A DNA stretch of 64,000 bases from Pseudomonas linyingensis. GTDB taxonomy: Bacteria > Pseudomonadota > Gammaproteobacteria > Pseudomonadales > Pseudomonadaceae. This document shows positions 55,453-63,779 of the stretch, piece by piece. Location: contig NZ_FNZE01000008.1 of assembly GCF_900109175.1 (NCBI RefSeq), positions 62,001-126,000 on the forward strand, given 5' to 3'. The notes below the pieces were generated by a model. That model had not been told where the DNA came from. It searched no databases and worked only from the letters and a program-made list of their open reading frames with translations. Numbering within the stretch: position 1 is the stretch's first letter; each line of letters opens with the position of its first letter. Position numbers and translations under genes: made by a program.

Positions 55453-56793
55453 ATGATGAAAAAAATAAACCTCTGTGCGATCGAGACCACTCCGCCGTTG
55501 GCAGGGCTCGACCGGATCTGCGATATGGAAGCGGGCCGCATGGCCGGCAAGGTGTTCTGGGATGGCGAGATCTACGAGCAGGAGCTGGAGAAGATATTCG
55601 CCCGTTGCTGGCTGTTCGTCGCCCACGAGTCGCAGATTCCCAATGCCGGCGACTATGTGGCTACCACCATGGGCGAGGACGAGGTGCTGGTGGTTCGCCA
55701 GAAGGACCTGTCGATCAAGGTGCTGATCAACGCCTGTCCGCACCGCGGCAACAAGGTGTGCTTCGCCGAGGCCGGCAACGCCCGCGGTTTCATCTGCAAC
55801 TATCATGGCTGGGCATTCGGCACCGACGGCGCGCTGCGCGGCATGCACGAATCCGGAGTCTACGAGCAGAGCGGCTTCGACAAGTCGCAGCAGAGCCTGC
55901 GCGAGGCGCGTGTCGACAGCTACAAGGGCCTGGTGTTCGCCACCTTCGCCGAGGATGCGCCGAGTCTGGCCGAGTATCTCGGTCCGATGGCCTGGTACCT
56001 CGACGTCATCCTCGACAATGACGAGGGCGGCACCGAGTTCGTCGGCGGTTGCATCCGCTCCACTATCGAATGCAACTGGAAGATCGCCGCGGAGAACTTC
56101 GTCGGCGACATCCTCCATGCCGGCTGGACCCACGACTCCGCCGCCCAGGCCATGCTCGGCGGGTCGGTGACCAAGGTCAGCGAGTTCCCCGAATCCTGGC
56201 AGGTCAACTGGAACGGCCACGGCTACGAATTCACCCGCGACCTGGTCGGCAACGCCGCCGTGCTCGGCGAGAGCGGGGTGAACAAGTACCTGCACCTGCA
56301 CCGCCCCAAGGCCGAGGAGCGCCTCGGCGAGTTCCGCTCGAAGATGCTGGGCGCGGTGTCCTCGTTCACCGTATTCCCCAACTTCTCCTTCCTGCCCGGG
56401 CAGAACACTGTGCGGGTGTGGCAGCCGCGCGGGCCGAACAAGATCGAGCTGTACACCTGGGTGATCGTCAACAAGAACGCCCCGCAGGAGGTAAAGGACA
56501 TGTGGCGCCGCGGCGCGATGATGACCTTCTCGCCGACCGGCGTGTTCGAGATGGACGACGGCGAGAACTGGGAGTACTGCACCAAGACCAGTCGCGGCAA
56601 GGTCACCCGCTACCAGGACCTGTACGTCGGCCTTGGCATGAACACCCGTCTGACCGACACCGACCTGCCGGGCAACGTGTTCAAGGGCCAGCTCAACGAG
56701 GCCAACGCCCGCGCCTACTACCAGCGCTGGAAGGACCTGCTGCAGGCCGGCAGCTGGGCAGAAGTTCCCGATCGCAACGGTAAGCTGAGCTGA
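55453..56793 (+). CDS. Rieske ring-hydroxylating dioxygenase alpha subunit, module 1
   Basis: A 446-residue catalytic subunit of a Rieske non-heme iron oxygenase. The Rieske cluster ligands are C95, H97, C115 and H118 (CPHRGN ... CNYHGW). The mononuclear iron site is D219-x2-H222-x4-H227 (GDILHAGWTH), with D219 the electron-bridging Asp. Length and layout fit biphenyl, phenylpropionate or toluene-type dioxygenases that add both oxygens of O2 to an aromatic ring to give a cis-dihydrodiol. By eye about nine in ten residues match the copy at 60015. Either of two adjacent ATGs could start it (GAGGAG upstream). No ferredoxin or reductase gene accompanies this copy. Confidence 0.94.
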   Translation: MMKKINLCAIETTPPLAGLDRICDMEAGRMAGKVFWDGEIYEQELEKIFARCWLFVAHESQIPNAGDYVATTMGEDEVLVVRQKDLSIKVLINACPHRGNKVCFAEAGNARGFICNYHGWAFGTDGALRGMHESGVYEQSGFDKSQQSLREARVDSYKGLVFATFAEDAPSLAEYLGPMAWYLDVILDNDEGGTEFVGGCIRSTIECNWKIAAENFVGDILHAGWTHDSAAQAMLGGSVTKVSEFPESWQVNWNGHGYEFTRDLVGNAAVLGESGVNKYLHLHRPKAEERLGEFRSKMLGAVSSFTVFPNFSFLPGQNTVRVWQPRGPNKIELYTWVIVNKNAPQEVKDMWRRGAMMTFSPTGVFEMDDGENWEYCTKTSRGKVTRYQDLYVGLGMNTRLTDTDLPGNVFKGQLNEANARAYYQRWKDLLQAGSWAEVPDRNGKLS

Positions 56794-56803
56794 GGAGTGC
56801 GCA

Positions 56804-57325
56804 ATGAGCAATCTTGAACTGGTGAGTGTCGAGGAAGAGCGGGTAGCCAAGGCCTTCCTGCTGCGCGAGGCGCGTCTGCTGGATGACGAGCGCTGGGATG
56901 ACTGGCTGCTGACCCTCTCCGAGCGCATCCACTACTGGATGCCCGGGATCGAGAACCGCCGCCGCGAGGATGGCAAGGGTGCCTACGTCGAGGAGCACAT
57001 GGCGCTGTTCGACGACGGCTTCCGCGAACTGCAGCGCCGGGTCAACCGCTTCAAGCAGCCCTCGGCCTGGGCGGAGAACCCGCCGACCCGCAACGTGCAC
57101 CTGATCGGCAACATCGAGGTGTTCGCTGGCGACGAGCCGGGGCAGTACCGGGTGTTTTCGACCTTTATCAATGTGCGCAGCCGCGGCCTGGACGAGCAGT
57201 ACCAACTCGCCGGTCGCCGTGAAGACGTGCTGTGCGAGGAGGGCGATGGCCTGAAACTTCTCAAGCGCAAGATCGTCATTCCCAATGCCACCTTGCCGTG
57301 CAAGAACATCAATACATTCCTGTAG
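56804..57325 (+). CDS. Ring-hydroxylating dioxygenase beta subunit, module 1
   Basis: A 173-residue SnoaL/NTF2-fold beta subunit that assembles with alpha as an alpha3-beta3 mushroom. Typical phrases are FLLREARLLDDERWDDWL, IHYWMPGIENRR, PPTRNVHLIGNIEV and the end RKIVIPN ... KNINTFL. It follows alpha by ten bases and ends module 1; a strong terminator lies about 85 bases downstream. About three quarters of positions match the copy at 61372. Confidence 0.93.
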   Translation: MSNLELVSVEEERVAKAFLLREARLLDDERWDDWLLTLSERIHYWMPGIENRRREDGKGAYVEEHMALFDDGFRELQRRVNRFKQPSAWAENPPTRNVHLIGNIEVFAGDEPGQYRVFSTFINVRSRGLDEQYQLAGRREDVLCEEGDGLKLLKRKIVIPNATLPCKNINTFL

Positions 57326-57410
57326 GTTTATGGCCTCGGACAAGTGGCTGAGTAGCCGGGCTGATGCTGGCGATAGCTCGCGCCTGGCATAGCTCAGGTC
57401 GTTCAAAGCC

Positions 57411-57450
57411 AAGAGCGCCCATGGTCGTAACCATGGGCGCTCTTTGTTTG
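57411..57450 (+). terminator. Rho-independent terminator after module 1
   Basis: Perfect 14-base stem AAGAGCGCCCATGG / CCATGGGCGCTCTT with a six-base TCGTAA loop, followed by TGTTTG. It separates the first aromatic module from the second, which has its own promoter. The rest of the 325-base gap (57326-57650) holds that promoter and no gene. Confidence 0.92.
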
Positions 57451-57578
57451 TGCGGGTTAGACCATCGTCGTAGTCAGGCATGCAAGGATTTACGGGATGG
57501 CTTCGGGCTGCCCATGGATGGGGCCTTGCTGCGGCGCTGACCTCCAGTGGCAAGGATACAGTTGTGTTTTCCAAGCTA

Positions 57579-57607
57579 TTGACGCAAGTCAATTTCGCTC
57601 CTAGCAT
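57579..57607 (+). promoter_or_regulatory. Sigma-70-type promoter of module 2
   Basis: TTGACG (57579-57584), 17 bases, TAGCAT (57602-57607). The -35 lies in a palindrome of its own, TTGAC-GCAA-GTCAA (57579-57592). The start of the hydrolase gene is 44 bases further on. The -10 overlaps the operator-like site that follows. Confidence 0.7.
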
Positions 57608-57625
57608 ACACATACGTATCTGTAT
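57606..57625. promoter_or_regulatory. Operator-like palindrome of module 2
   Basis: ATACACATACGTATCTGTAT is a 20-base palindrome with one mismatched pair. It overlaps the -10 element and the expected transcription start, a repressor position. Ten of 14 bases align with ATACATTGATGTAT in the tetR promoter (54075-54088), so the same TetR protein may bind both. Confidence 0.65.
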
Positions 57626-57650
57626 CCAAGTACAAGAACCGGAGGCCGTA

Positions 57651-58466
57651 ATGGAAGGCGTAGGCAAGACACTGCTGGCAGCAGGGCACCAGACCAACTA
57701 CCACGAAGCCGGTGAGGGCGAAGCCCTGTTCCTGCTGCATGGCTCGGGCCCGGGCGTTTCGGGCTGGACCAACTGGTCGAAAACCATTCCGGCCTTCGCC
57801 GACCAGTGGCGCGTGATCGTTCCGGACATCGCCGGCTTCGGTTTCACCGAGTTCAAGGACGGCACCAAGTACGACATCAAGCTGTGGGTCAGCCATCTGG
57901 TCGGCATCATGGACGCTCTCGACATCCAGAAGGCCTCCTTCGTCGGCAACTCCTTCGGTGGGGCCCTGGCCATCGGCCTGGCAGTGTTCGCCCCCGAGCG
58001 CGTCAACAAGCTGGTGCTGCTCGGCACCCCGGCCGGCGAGTTCGTGCAGACCCCGGGCCTGCGTGGCGCCTGGGAATACGAGCCGTCGTTGGAAAACATG
58101 GAGCAGCTGATGCAGCTGTTCCCTTACGACAAGTCGCTGATCACCCCGGAGCTGGTGCGGTCCCGCTTCGAAGCCAGCGCACGTCCCGGCGCCCAGGAAG
58201 CCCTGCGCAAGCTGATCCCGCAGCCGGCCGCCGAAGGCGAAACCATCGTCAAGGGCTTCCCGGCTGGCGCCCTGGCCAAGATCACCGCGCCGACCCTGGT
58301 GGTGCACGGTCGCGAAGATCGCGTGGTGCCGCCGCAGTGCGGCCTGCTCATCGCCAACACCGTGCCGGATGCCGACCTGCACCTGTTCGGCCGCTGCGGC
58401 CACTGGGTACAGAGCGAGCAGCCACGCCGCTTCGTCGCGCTGGTCCGCGACTTCCTGAGCGAGTGA
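57651..58466 (+). CDS. Meta-cleavage product C-C hydrolase (BphD/MhpC/TodF family)
   Basis: A 271-residue alpha/beta hydrolase that cuts the C-C bond of meta-cleavage products to release a carboxylic acid and 2-hydroxypenta-2,4-dienoate. The nucleophile is S101 in GNSFGG, with D223 (HGREDRVVP) and H251 (GRCGHWVQ); the oxyanion region HGSGPGVSGWTNW is typical of the family. The ATG at 57651 follows ACCGGAGGCCGTA; the frame extends upstream through the promoter and is not used. It is the first gene of module 2 and has no counterpart in module 1. Which acid is released is unknown. Confidence 0.92.
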   Translation: MEGVGKTLLAAGHQTNYHEAGEGEALFLLHGSGPGVSGWTNWSKTIPAFADQWRVIVPDIAGFGFTEFKDGTKYDIKLWVSHLVGIMDALDIQKASFVGNSFGGALAIGLAVFAPERVNKLVLLGTPAGEFVQTPGLRGAWEYEPSLENMEQLMQLFPYDKSLITPELVRSRFEASARPGAQEALRKLIPQPAAEGETIVKGFPAGALAKITAPTLVVHGREDRVVPPQCGLLIANTVPDADLHLFGRCGHWVQSEQPRRFVALVRDFLSE

Positions 58467-58472
58467 GCCGCC

Positions 58473-58769
58473 ATGAGCAGAAACGTACTGGAAAGGGTCT
58501 TGTGGCAGCTATCCGTGGAGCGCGCTGCCAAGGAGCGCTTCCGCGCGGATGCCGGCAAGTTCCTCGCTCGCTTTGATCTGAGCGAGGAAGAACGGCAGAT
58601 GGTTATTGAGTTCGACGTTAGCGCGCTGCAGCGCCTGGGCGTCAACCCGATGCTGACCATGGGCTTCTGGCAGGAGTTGTCCCCCACTCGCGACATGGCT
58701 CTGTACAAGGAGCGTCTGGGTGCATCCGATGAACAACGCGCAGCCTTTTCGGCTGCTTTGAAGGGGTAA
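58473..58769 (+). CDS. Extradiol dioxygenase small (LigA-like) subunit, module 2
   Basis: A 98-residue LigA-family alpha subunit, same length as copy 1, sharing ERVLW, NPMLTMGFWQEL and the end RAAFSAALKG but differing in the middle (FDLSEEERQMVIEFDVSAL). It starts six bases after the hydrolase stop and is followed three bases later by its catalytic partner. Confidence 0.86.
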   Translation: MSRNVLERVLWQLSVERAAKERFRADAGKFLARFDLSEEERQMVIEFDVSALQRLGVNPMLTMGFWQELSPTRDMALYKERLGASDEQRAAFSAALKG

Positions 58770-58772
58770 GTC

Positions 58773-59627
58773 ATGGGCAAGATCGTTGGCGGTTTCTGGA
58801 TGCCGCATGACCCGGTGATGTTCGTCGCGCCCGACGCGCCGCCGCAGGAGCAGCGCGATAACGTCTGGGGCGCCTACGAGGTCTGCGCCCGGCGCATGGC
58901 CGAGCTGGATGCTACCGCGGCGATCATCGTCGGCAATGACCACTACATTCTGTTCGGCACCCAGTGTCTGCCGCGCTACCTGATCGGTAACGGCGACGTG
59001 GACGGTCCGATCGAGGCCCTGCCGGGTCTCAAGCGCGGGGTGATCAGTAACCATCAGGCATTGGCCCAGCACATCGTTGCCGAGGGCGAGACGCAGGGTA
59101 TCGACTGGACCGTGGCGCGCAGCTTCAGCGTCGAGCACTCCTTCGCGATTCCGCACCAGCTCACCGTACAGGCTGCCGAGCGCATGCTCGGGCGCAGCAT
59201 CCCGACCATCCCGGTGTACCTGGCCTGCGGCGTCGATCCGTACATCTCGTTCAAGCGTGCCGGCGAACTAGGTCGGCAGATCCGCGCCGCCGTCGAGTCG
59301 TTCGACGCCGACGAGCGCGTGGTGATCATCGGTAGTGGCGGCATCAGCCACTGGGTCGGCACCGTCGAGTCGGGCCGGGTCAACGAGGAGTTCGACCGCG
59401 AGATTCTCGCCCACGGCGTCAACGGCGATCTCGCTGCGCTGTGCGCCTACGACGATGCGGACATTCTCGAGCGCGGCGGCAACGGCGCGATGGAAATCCG
59501 CAACTTCGCCTGCGCCATGGCCGCTGTCCCCAATCCCCGTGGCGAGGTGATCGCCTACGAGGCCGTCCCTGCCTGGGTGACCGGCCTCGGTTTCCTGCAA
59601 CTGTTTTCCCAGGAGAGTGCGCAATGA
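58773..59627 (+). CDS. Extradiol dioxygenase catalytic (LigB-like) subunit, module 2
   Basis: A 284-residue LigB-superfamily ring-cleavage subunit. Iron ligands H12 (WMPHDPV) and H57 (GNDHYILFG) and the later Glu in GAMEIRN are conserved, as is the base His in GSGGISHWVG. It differs from copy 1 mainly between residues 75 and 130, near the substrate pocket in relatives, so the two enzymes may prefer different catechols. Its stop overlaps the ferredoxin start in ATGA. Confidence 0.9.
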   Translation: MGKIVGGFWMPHDPVMFVAPDAPPQEQRDNVWGAYEVCARRMAELDATAAIIVGNDHYILFGTQCLPRYLIGNGDVDGPIEALPGLKRGVISNHQALAQHIVAEGETQGIDWTVARSFSVEHSFAIPHQLTVQAAERMLGRSIPTIPVYLACGVDPYISFKRAGELGRQIRAAVESFDADERVVIIGSGGISHWVGTVESGRVNEEFDREILAHGVNGDLAALCAYDDADILERGGNGAMEIRNFACAMAAVPNPRGEVIAYEAVPAWVTGLGFLQLFSQESAQ

Positions 59628-59974
59628 CGACTCGAGTTCTCCTCTGCCAGCGTGACGAGCTGACCCCCGGCTCGCTGAAGAAAGTACCCAACGCCGAAGT
59701 GGGCGACATCTGCGTCTACAACCTCGAAGGTCAGTACTACGCCACCGCCGACCTGTGCACTCACGCCACCGCGTCCCTGGCCGAAGGCGACCTGGAGGAC
59801 GGCCTGATCACCTGCCCGGTGCACTGGGGTCAGTTCGACGTGCGTACCGGCGAGGCGGTGACCTTCCCCTGCGAGAAGCACCTGAGAACCTACCAGATCA
59901 TCGTCACCGACAAAGAAGTGTTCGCCGACGTGGCGAAAGAGGCCGAAGAAGCGCTGGCCGCCGACCTGGCCTGA
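59624..59974 (+). CDS. Rieske [2Fe-2S] ferredoxin of the dioxygenase
   Basis: A 116-residue Rieske-type ferredoxin that carries electrons to the oxygenase. Cluster ligands are C45, H47 (CTHATA) and C64, H67 (CPVHWGQF). Length and fold fit BphF/TodB/HcaC. The ATG at 59624 overlaps the ligB copy 2 stop by four bases; an upstream in-frame extension lies inside ligB and is rejected. Module 1 lacks this gene, so the one ferredoxin may serve both oxygenases. The NADH reductase is not in the window. Confidence 0.93.
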   Translation: MTTRVLLCQRDELTPGSLKKVPNAEVGDICVYNLEGQYYATADLCTHATASLAEGDLEDGLITCPVHWGQFDVRTGEAVTFPCEKHLRTYQIIVTDKEVFADVAKEAEEALAADLA

Positions 59975-60014
59975 ACCAGCCCCGTGAATTTCCCGAATGC
60001 CTTGTGAGTGCCCC

Positions 60015-61358
60015 ATGGATAACAACCTAATAAAACTGAAGCCCATCGAGGCTTCCCCGGCGCTGCCGAACCTCGACAAACTGTGCGACATGGAAGCCGG
60101 GCGCATGTCCGGGAAGATCTTCTGGGATGGCGACATCTACGAGCAGGAACTGGAGAAGATCTTCGCCCGCTGCTGGCTGTTCGTCGCCCACGAATCGCAG
60201 ATTCCCAAGGCCGGCGACTACATCGCCACCACCATGGGTGAGGACGAGGTGCTGGTGGTTCGCCAGAAGGATGCCTCGATCAAGGTGCTGATCAACGCCT
60301 GCCCGCACCGCGGCAACAAGGTGTGTTTCGCCGAGGCCGGTAACGCCCGCGGCTTCATCTGCAACTACCACGGCTGGGCCTTCGGTACCGATGGCGCGCT
60401 GCGCGGCATGCACGAGTCGGGTGTCTACGAGGACAGCGCCTTCGACAAGTCGCAGCACGGCCTGCGTGAAGCCCGCGTCGACAGCTATAAGGGCCTGGTG
60501 TTCGCCACCTTCGCCGCCGATGCGCCGAGCCTGGCCGAGTATCTCGGTCCGATGGCCTGGTACCTCGACGTGATCCTCGACAATGACGAGGGCGGCACCG
60601 AGTTCGCCGGCGGCTGCATCCGCTCGACCATCGAGTGCAACTGGAAGATCGCCGCGGAAAACTTCGTCGGCGACATCCTCCACGCCGGCTGGACCCACGA
60701 TTCCGCCGCCCGCGCCATGCTCGGCGGCGCGGTGGCCCAGGTCAGCGACTTCCCCGAGTCCTGGTCGGTCAACTGGAACGGGCACGGCTACGAATTCGCC
60801 CGCGACCTGGTCGGCAATGCCGCCGTGCTGGGCGAGAGCGCCATTAACAAGTACCTGCACCTGCAGGCGCCGAAGGCTGCCGAGCGCCTGGGCGAGTTCC
60901 GCTCGCGCATGCTGGGCGCGGTGTCCTCGTTCACCCTGTTCCCCAACTTTTCCTTCCTGCCGGGGCAGAACACCATGCGCGTGTGGCAGCCGCGCGGCCC
61001 CAACAAGATCGAGCTGTACACCTGGGTGATCGTCAACAAGAACGCCCCGCAGGACGTCAAGGACAAGTGGCGCCGCGGCGCGATGATGACCTTCTCGCCG
61101 ACCGGCGTGTTCGAGATGGACGACGGCGAGAACTGGGAATACTGCACCAAGACCAGTCGCGGCAAGGTCACCCGCTACCAGGACCTGTACGTCGGTCTGG
61201 GCATGAACACCCGCCTGGCCGACACCGACCTGCCGGGCAACGTGTTCAAGGGCCAGCTCAACGAGGCCAACTCGCGAGCCTTCTACCAGTACTGGAAGGA
61301 CCTGCTGAAGGCGCCGAGCTGGGCCGATGTGCCCGACCGCAACGGCCAGCTGCGCTGA
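60015..61358 (+). CDS. Rieske ring-hydroxylating dioxygenase alpha subunit, module 2
   Basis: A 447-residue catalytic subunit with the same Rieske (CPHRGN ... CNYHGW) and mononuclear iron (GDILHAGWTH) motifs as copy 1. The two alphas are nearly collinear and differ at scattered sites, with clusters at the N-terminus, around residues 236-275 and near the C-terminus. The ATG at 60015 aligns with the start of copy 1; a start 18 bases earlier is possible because both have weak ribosome-binding sites. With the ferredoxin before it and beta, dihydrodiol dehydrogenase and hydratase after it, this is the complete pathway copy. Confidence 0.94.
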   Translation: MDNNLIKLKPIEASPALPNLDKLCDMEAGRMSGKIFWDGDIYEQELEKIFARCWLFVAHESQIPKAGDYIATTMGEDEVLVVRQKDASIKVLINACPHRGNKVCFAEAGNARGFICNYHGWAFGTDGALRGMHESGVYEDSAFDKSQHGLREARVDSYKGLVFATFAADAPSLAEYLGPMAWYLDVILDNDEGGTEFAGGCIRSTIECNWKIAAENFVGDILHAGWTHDSAARAMLGGAVAQVSDFPESWSVNWNGHGYEFARDLVGNAAVLGESAINKYLHLQAPKAAERLGEFRSRMLGAVSSFTLFPNFSFLPGQNTMRVWQPRGPNKIELYTWVIVNKNAPQDVKDKWRRGAMMTFSPTGVFEMDDGENWEYCTKTSRGKVTRYQDLYVGLGMNTRLADTDLPGNVFKGQLNEANSRAFYQYWKDLLKAPSWADVPDRNGQLR

Positions 61359-61371
61359 GAAGGAGAGAGCG

Positions 61372-61899
61372 ATGACCCTGCCGAATGAACAACTGGTAAG
61401 TCTGGAAGAAACTCGCGCAGCCGAGGCCTTCCTCCTGCGCGAAGCGCGCCTGCTCGACAACGAGTGCTGGGAGGACTGGCTCGCCACCCTGTCCGAGGCC
61501 GTCCACTACTGGATGCCCGGCATCGAGAACCGCCGCCGCGAGGACAAGCTCGGCACCTACAGCGCCGAGCACATGGCGCTGTTCGACGACGGCCTGCGCG
61601 ACCTCAAGCGTCGGGTGAACCGTTTCAACCAGCCGTCGGCCTGGGCGGAAAACCCGCCGACCCGCAACGTGCACCTGATCAGCAACATCGAGGTGTTCGC
61701 CGGCGACGTTGAGGGCGAATACCGGGTGCACTCCTGCTTCGTCAACATCCGCAGCCGTGGCCTGGACGAGCACTACCAGCTCGCCGGCCGCCGCGAGGAC
61801 GTGCTGCGCCTGGAGGCCGAGGGCCTCAAGCTGCTCAAGCGCAAGATCCTCATCCCCAACGCGATGTTGCTGTGCAAGAACATCAACACCTTCCTCTGA
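61372..61899 (+). CDS. Ring-hydroxylating dioxygenase beta subunit, module 2
   Basis: A 175-residue beta subunit, paralogue of the gene at 56804, with FLLREARLLDNECWEDWL, VHYWMPGIENRR, PPTRNVHLISNIEV and the end KNINTFL. The ATG at 61372 follows GAAGGAGAGAGC; the longer frame from 61327 overlaps alpha and is rejected. The dehydrogenase gene follows 12 bases later. Confidence 0.94.
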   Translation: MTLPNEQLVSLEETRAAEAFLLREARLLDNECWEDWLATLSEAVHYWMPGIENRRREDKLGTYSAEHMALFDDGLRDLKRRVNRFNQPSAWAENPPTRNVHLISNIEVFAGDVEGEYRVHSCFVNIRSRGLDEHYQLAGRREDVLRLEAEGLKLLKRKILIPNAMLLCKNINTFL

Positions 61900-61911
61900 C
61901 AGGAGACGGAC

Positions 61912-62724
61912 ATGGGCTGGCTTGAAGGGCAGGTGGCGCTGGTTACCGGCGGTACCGGTGGGATCGGCAGCGCCATCGTGCGCCGCTACGTGGAGGAGGG
62001 CGCGCGCGTCGGCGTGATGGCGCGCGACCTGGATCAGCTGCAGCAGCTGAAGGACGAGCTGGGCGACGCCATCGTCATCGTGCAGGGCGACGTGTCGCGC
62101 TACCAGGACAACCAGCAGGCGGTCGCCGCCACCCTGGAGGCCTTCGGCAAGCTCGACACCTTCGTCGGCAACGCGGCGGTGTTTGACTATTTCACCCGTC
62201 TCGACCGCATCGCCCCGGAAGATTTCGAGAGTGCCTTCCAGCGCCTGTTCGCGATCAACGTGCAGGGCTACCTGCTCGGCGCGCGCTGCGCCACCGAGGC
62301 GCTGCGCGAGACCCGCGGCAGCATGATCTTCACCCTGTCCAACAGCGCCTTCTACGCGGGCGGCGGCGGCATCCTCTACGTCACCGCCAAGCACGCGCTG
62401 GTCGGGATGATTCGCCAGCTGGCCTACGAGCTGGCGCCGGACATCCGCGTCAACGGCGTGGCTCCGGGAGCCACCAACACGCCGATGAAGAGCCTCGACG
62501 GCCTCAACAAGCGCAGCGTGCCGCTCAACGAGATTCCCGGTTTCGAGCAGGGCGCCGCCCAGGCGGTGCCGCTGCAGCGCATCGCCGAGCCGCAAGACCA
62601 TACCGGCCACTACGTGCTGCTGGCCTCGCGCCGCGATTCCGGACTGACCACCGCCAACATCATCCACAGCGATGGTGGCTGGGAGATCCGCAGCGCTGGC
62701 GCCCGGCCGCACAGCAAGTCCTGA
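61912..62724 (+). CDS. cis-Dihydrodiol dehydrogenase (SDR, BphB/HcaB type)
   Basis: A 270-residue short-chain dehydrogenase that oxidises the cis-dihydrodiol made by the dioxygenase to a catechol with NAD+. The nucleotide motif is TGGTGGIG (residues 12-19), then GNAAVFDYF, and catalytic Ser (LSNSAFYAGGGG) with Y-x3-K in YVTAKHALVG; GVAPGATNTPM follows. It is closest in look to biphenyl and phenylpropionate dihydrodiol dehydrogenases. It has no counterpart in module 1. Confidence 0.93.
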   Translation: MGWLEGQVALVTGGTGGIGSAIVRRYVEEGARVGVMARDLDQLQQLKDELGDAIVIVQGDVSRYQDNQQAVAATLEAFGKLDTFVGNAAVFDYFTRLDRIAPEDFESAFQRLFAINVQGYLLGARCATEALRETRGSMIFTLSNSAFYAGGGGILYVTAKHALVGMIRQLAYELAPDIRVNGVAPGATNTPMKSLDGLNKRSVPLNEIPGFEQGAAQAVPLQRIAEPQDHTGHYVLLASRRDSGLTTANIIHSDGGWEIRSAGARPHSKS

Positions 62725-62769
62725 AGCAACTCCGATTCGCGACCAACAACAATAGCGAGAGGTCCAACC

Positions 62770-63744
62770 ATGAGCAGTCGCGCCGAGCTAAACGCGCAGC
62801 AACAGCATGTCCTCAACCTCTTCCGTGACCTGCGGGTTCCGGTACTGGCCGCACCGATGTTCCTGGTTTCCGGCCCACAGCTGCTCACCGCCTGCTGCCG
62901 CGCCGGCATCGTCGGCAGCATGCCGGCGGCCAACGCCCGTACCGTCGAGCAGCTCGACCAGTGGCTGGGGCAGATCAGCGACGAACTGGACAGCGCCCGA
63001 GCTGCCGGCGAGGTCGTGGCGCCGTGGATGCTCAACCTGATCGTGCATTCCAGCTACGACCGTTTCGATGCCGAGCTGGAGCTGGTGCGCCGCTACCGGC
63101 CGCCGGTGGTCTCCACCGCGCTGGGCAGCCCCAAGCGGGTGTTGAGCGAGGTGCATGCCTACGGCGGCGTGGTGCTGGCCGACGTGATCACCCCGGCCAT
63201 GGCGCGCAAGGCCGCCGATGCCGGTGTCGACGGCCTGATCCTGGTGTGCAACGGCGCTGGCGGGCATACCGGCAACTACAACCCCTTCGCCTTCATCGCC
63301 GAGGTGCGCAAGTTCTGGAAAGGCCCGCTGGGCCTGGCCGGGGCCATCTCCAGCGGCCGCGACATCCATGCCGCGCGGGTGCTCGGTGCCGACTTCGTGG
63401 TGGTCGGCACCCGCCTGATCGCCGCTCACGAGAGCCTGGTCGAGGACGACTACCGGCAGATGCTGGTGGACAGCTCGATCGACGACCTGGTGGCGACCAA
63501 GGCGGTCAGCGGCGTGCTAGCCAACTGGATGAAGCCGTCGCTGGAGCGCGCCGGCATCGATCCTTCCGGCGAGGGCAAGGCCGGCATCGACTTCTCCGGC
63601 AACATCGCCAGCGCCAACAAGGCGTGGAAGCACGTCTGGTCGGCCGGCCAGGGCGTCGGCCAGATCGAGCGCCGCTACAGCGTGGCAGAGCTGGTCGACG
63701 AGTTGCAGCAGGGCTACCGCGCCAGCCTCGAGCAAGCGCTTTGA
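62770..63744 (+). CDS. Nitronate monooxygenase-like FMN enzyme
   Basis: A 324-residue flavin enzyme of the nitronate monooxygenase (2-nitropropane dioxygenase) family, TIM-barrel fold. Family marks are [15 protein letters not shown] near the N-terminus, the His-bearing [13 protein letters not shown], and FMN phosphate-binding [10 protein letters not shown] and [10 protein letters not shown]. Such an enzyme is not a standard part of biphenyl- or phenylpropionate-type pathways. Either the substrate chemistry includes a nitro or nitronate group, or the protein has another role such as an enoyl reduction or isomerisation. It sits between the dehydrogenase and the hydratase with short gaps, so it belongs to the operon. 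Confidence 0.85.
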   Translation: MSSRAELNAQQQHVLNLFRDLRVPVLAAPMFLVSGPQLLTACCRAGIVGSMPAANARTVEQLDQWLGQISDELDSARAAGEVVAPWMLNLIVHSSYDRFDAELELVRRYRPPVVSTALGSPKRVLSEVHAYGGVVLADVITPAMARKAADAGVDGLILVCNGAGGHTGNYNPFAFIAEVRKFWKGPLGLAGAISSGRDIHAARVLGADFVVVGTRLIAAHESLVEDDYRQMLVDSSIDDLVATKAVSGVLANWMKPSLERAGIDPSGEGKAGIDFSGNIASANKAWKHVWSAGQGVGQIERRYSVAELVDELQQGYRASLEQAL

Positions 63745-63779
63745 ACCAACCACTCATCTCCATTCCCGAGGAGTTTCCG

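Noticed and set aside
57480-57650. Upstream extension of the hydrolase frame to 57480
   Set aside because: It would translate through the promoter and operator; GGAGG before the ATG at 57651 and normal hydrolase length support the shorter gene.
54240-61899. Possible assembly artefact behind the two RHO/LigAB copies
   Set aside because: The copies differ throughout at DNA level, have different gene complements and are separated by a unique terminator and promoter, so they are real paralogues.
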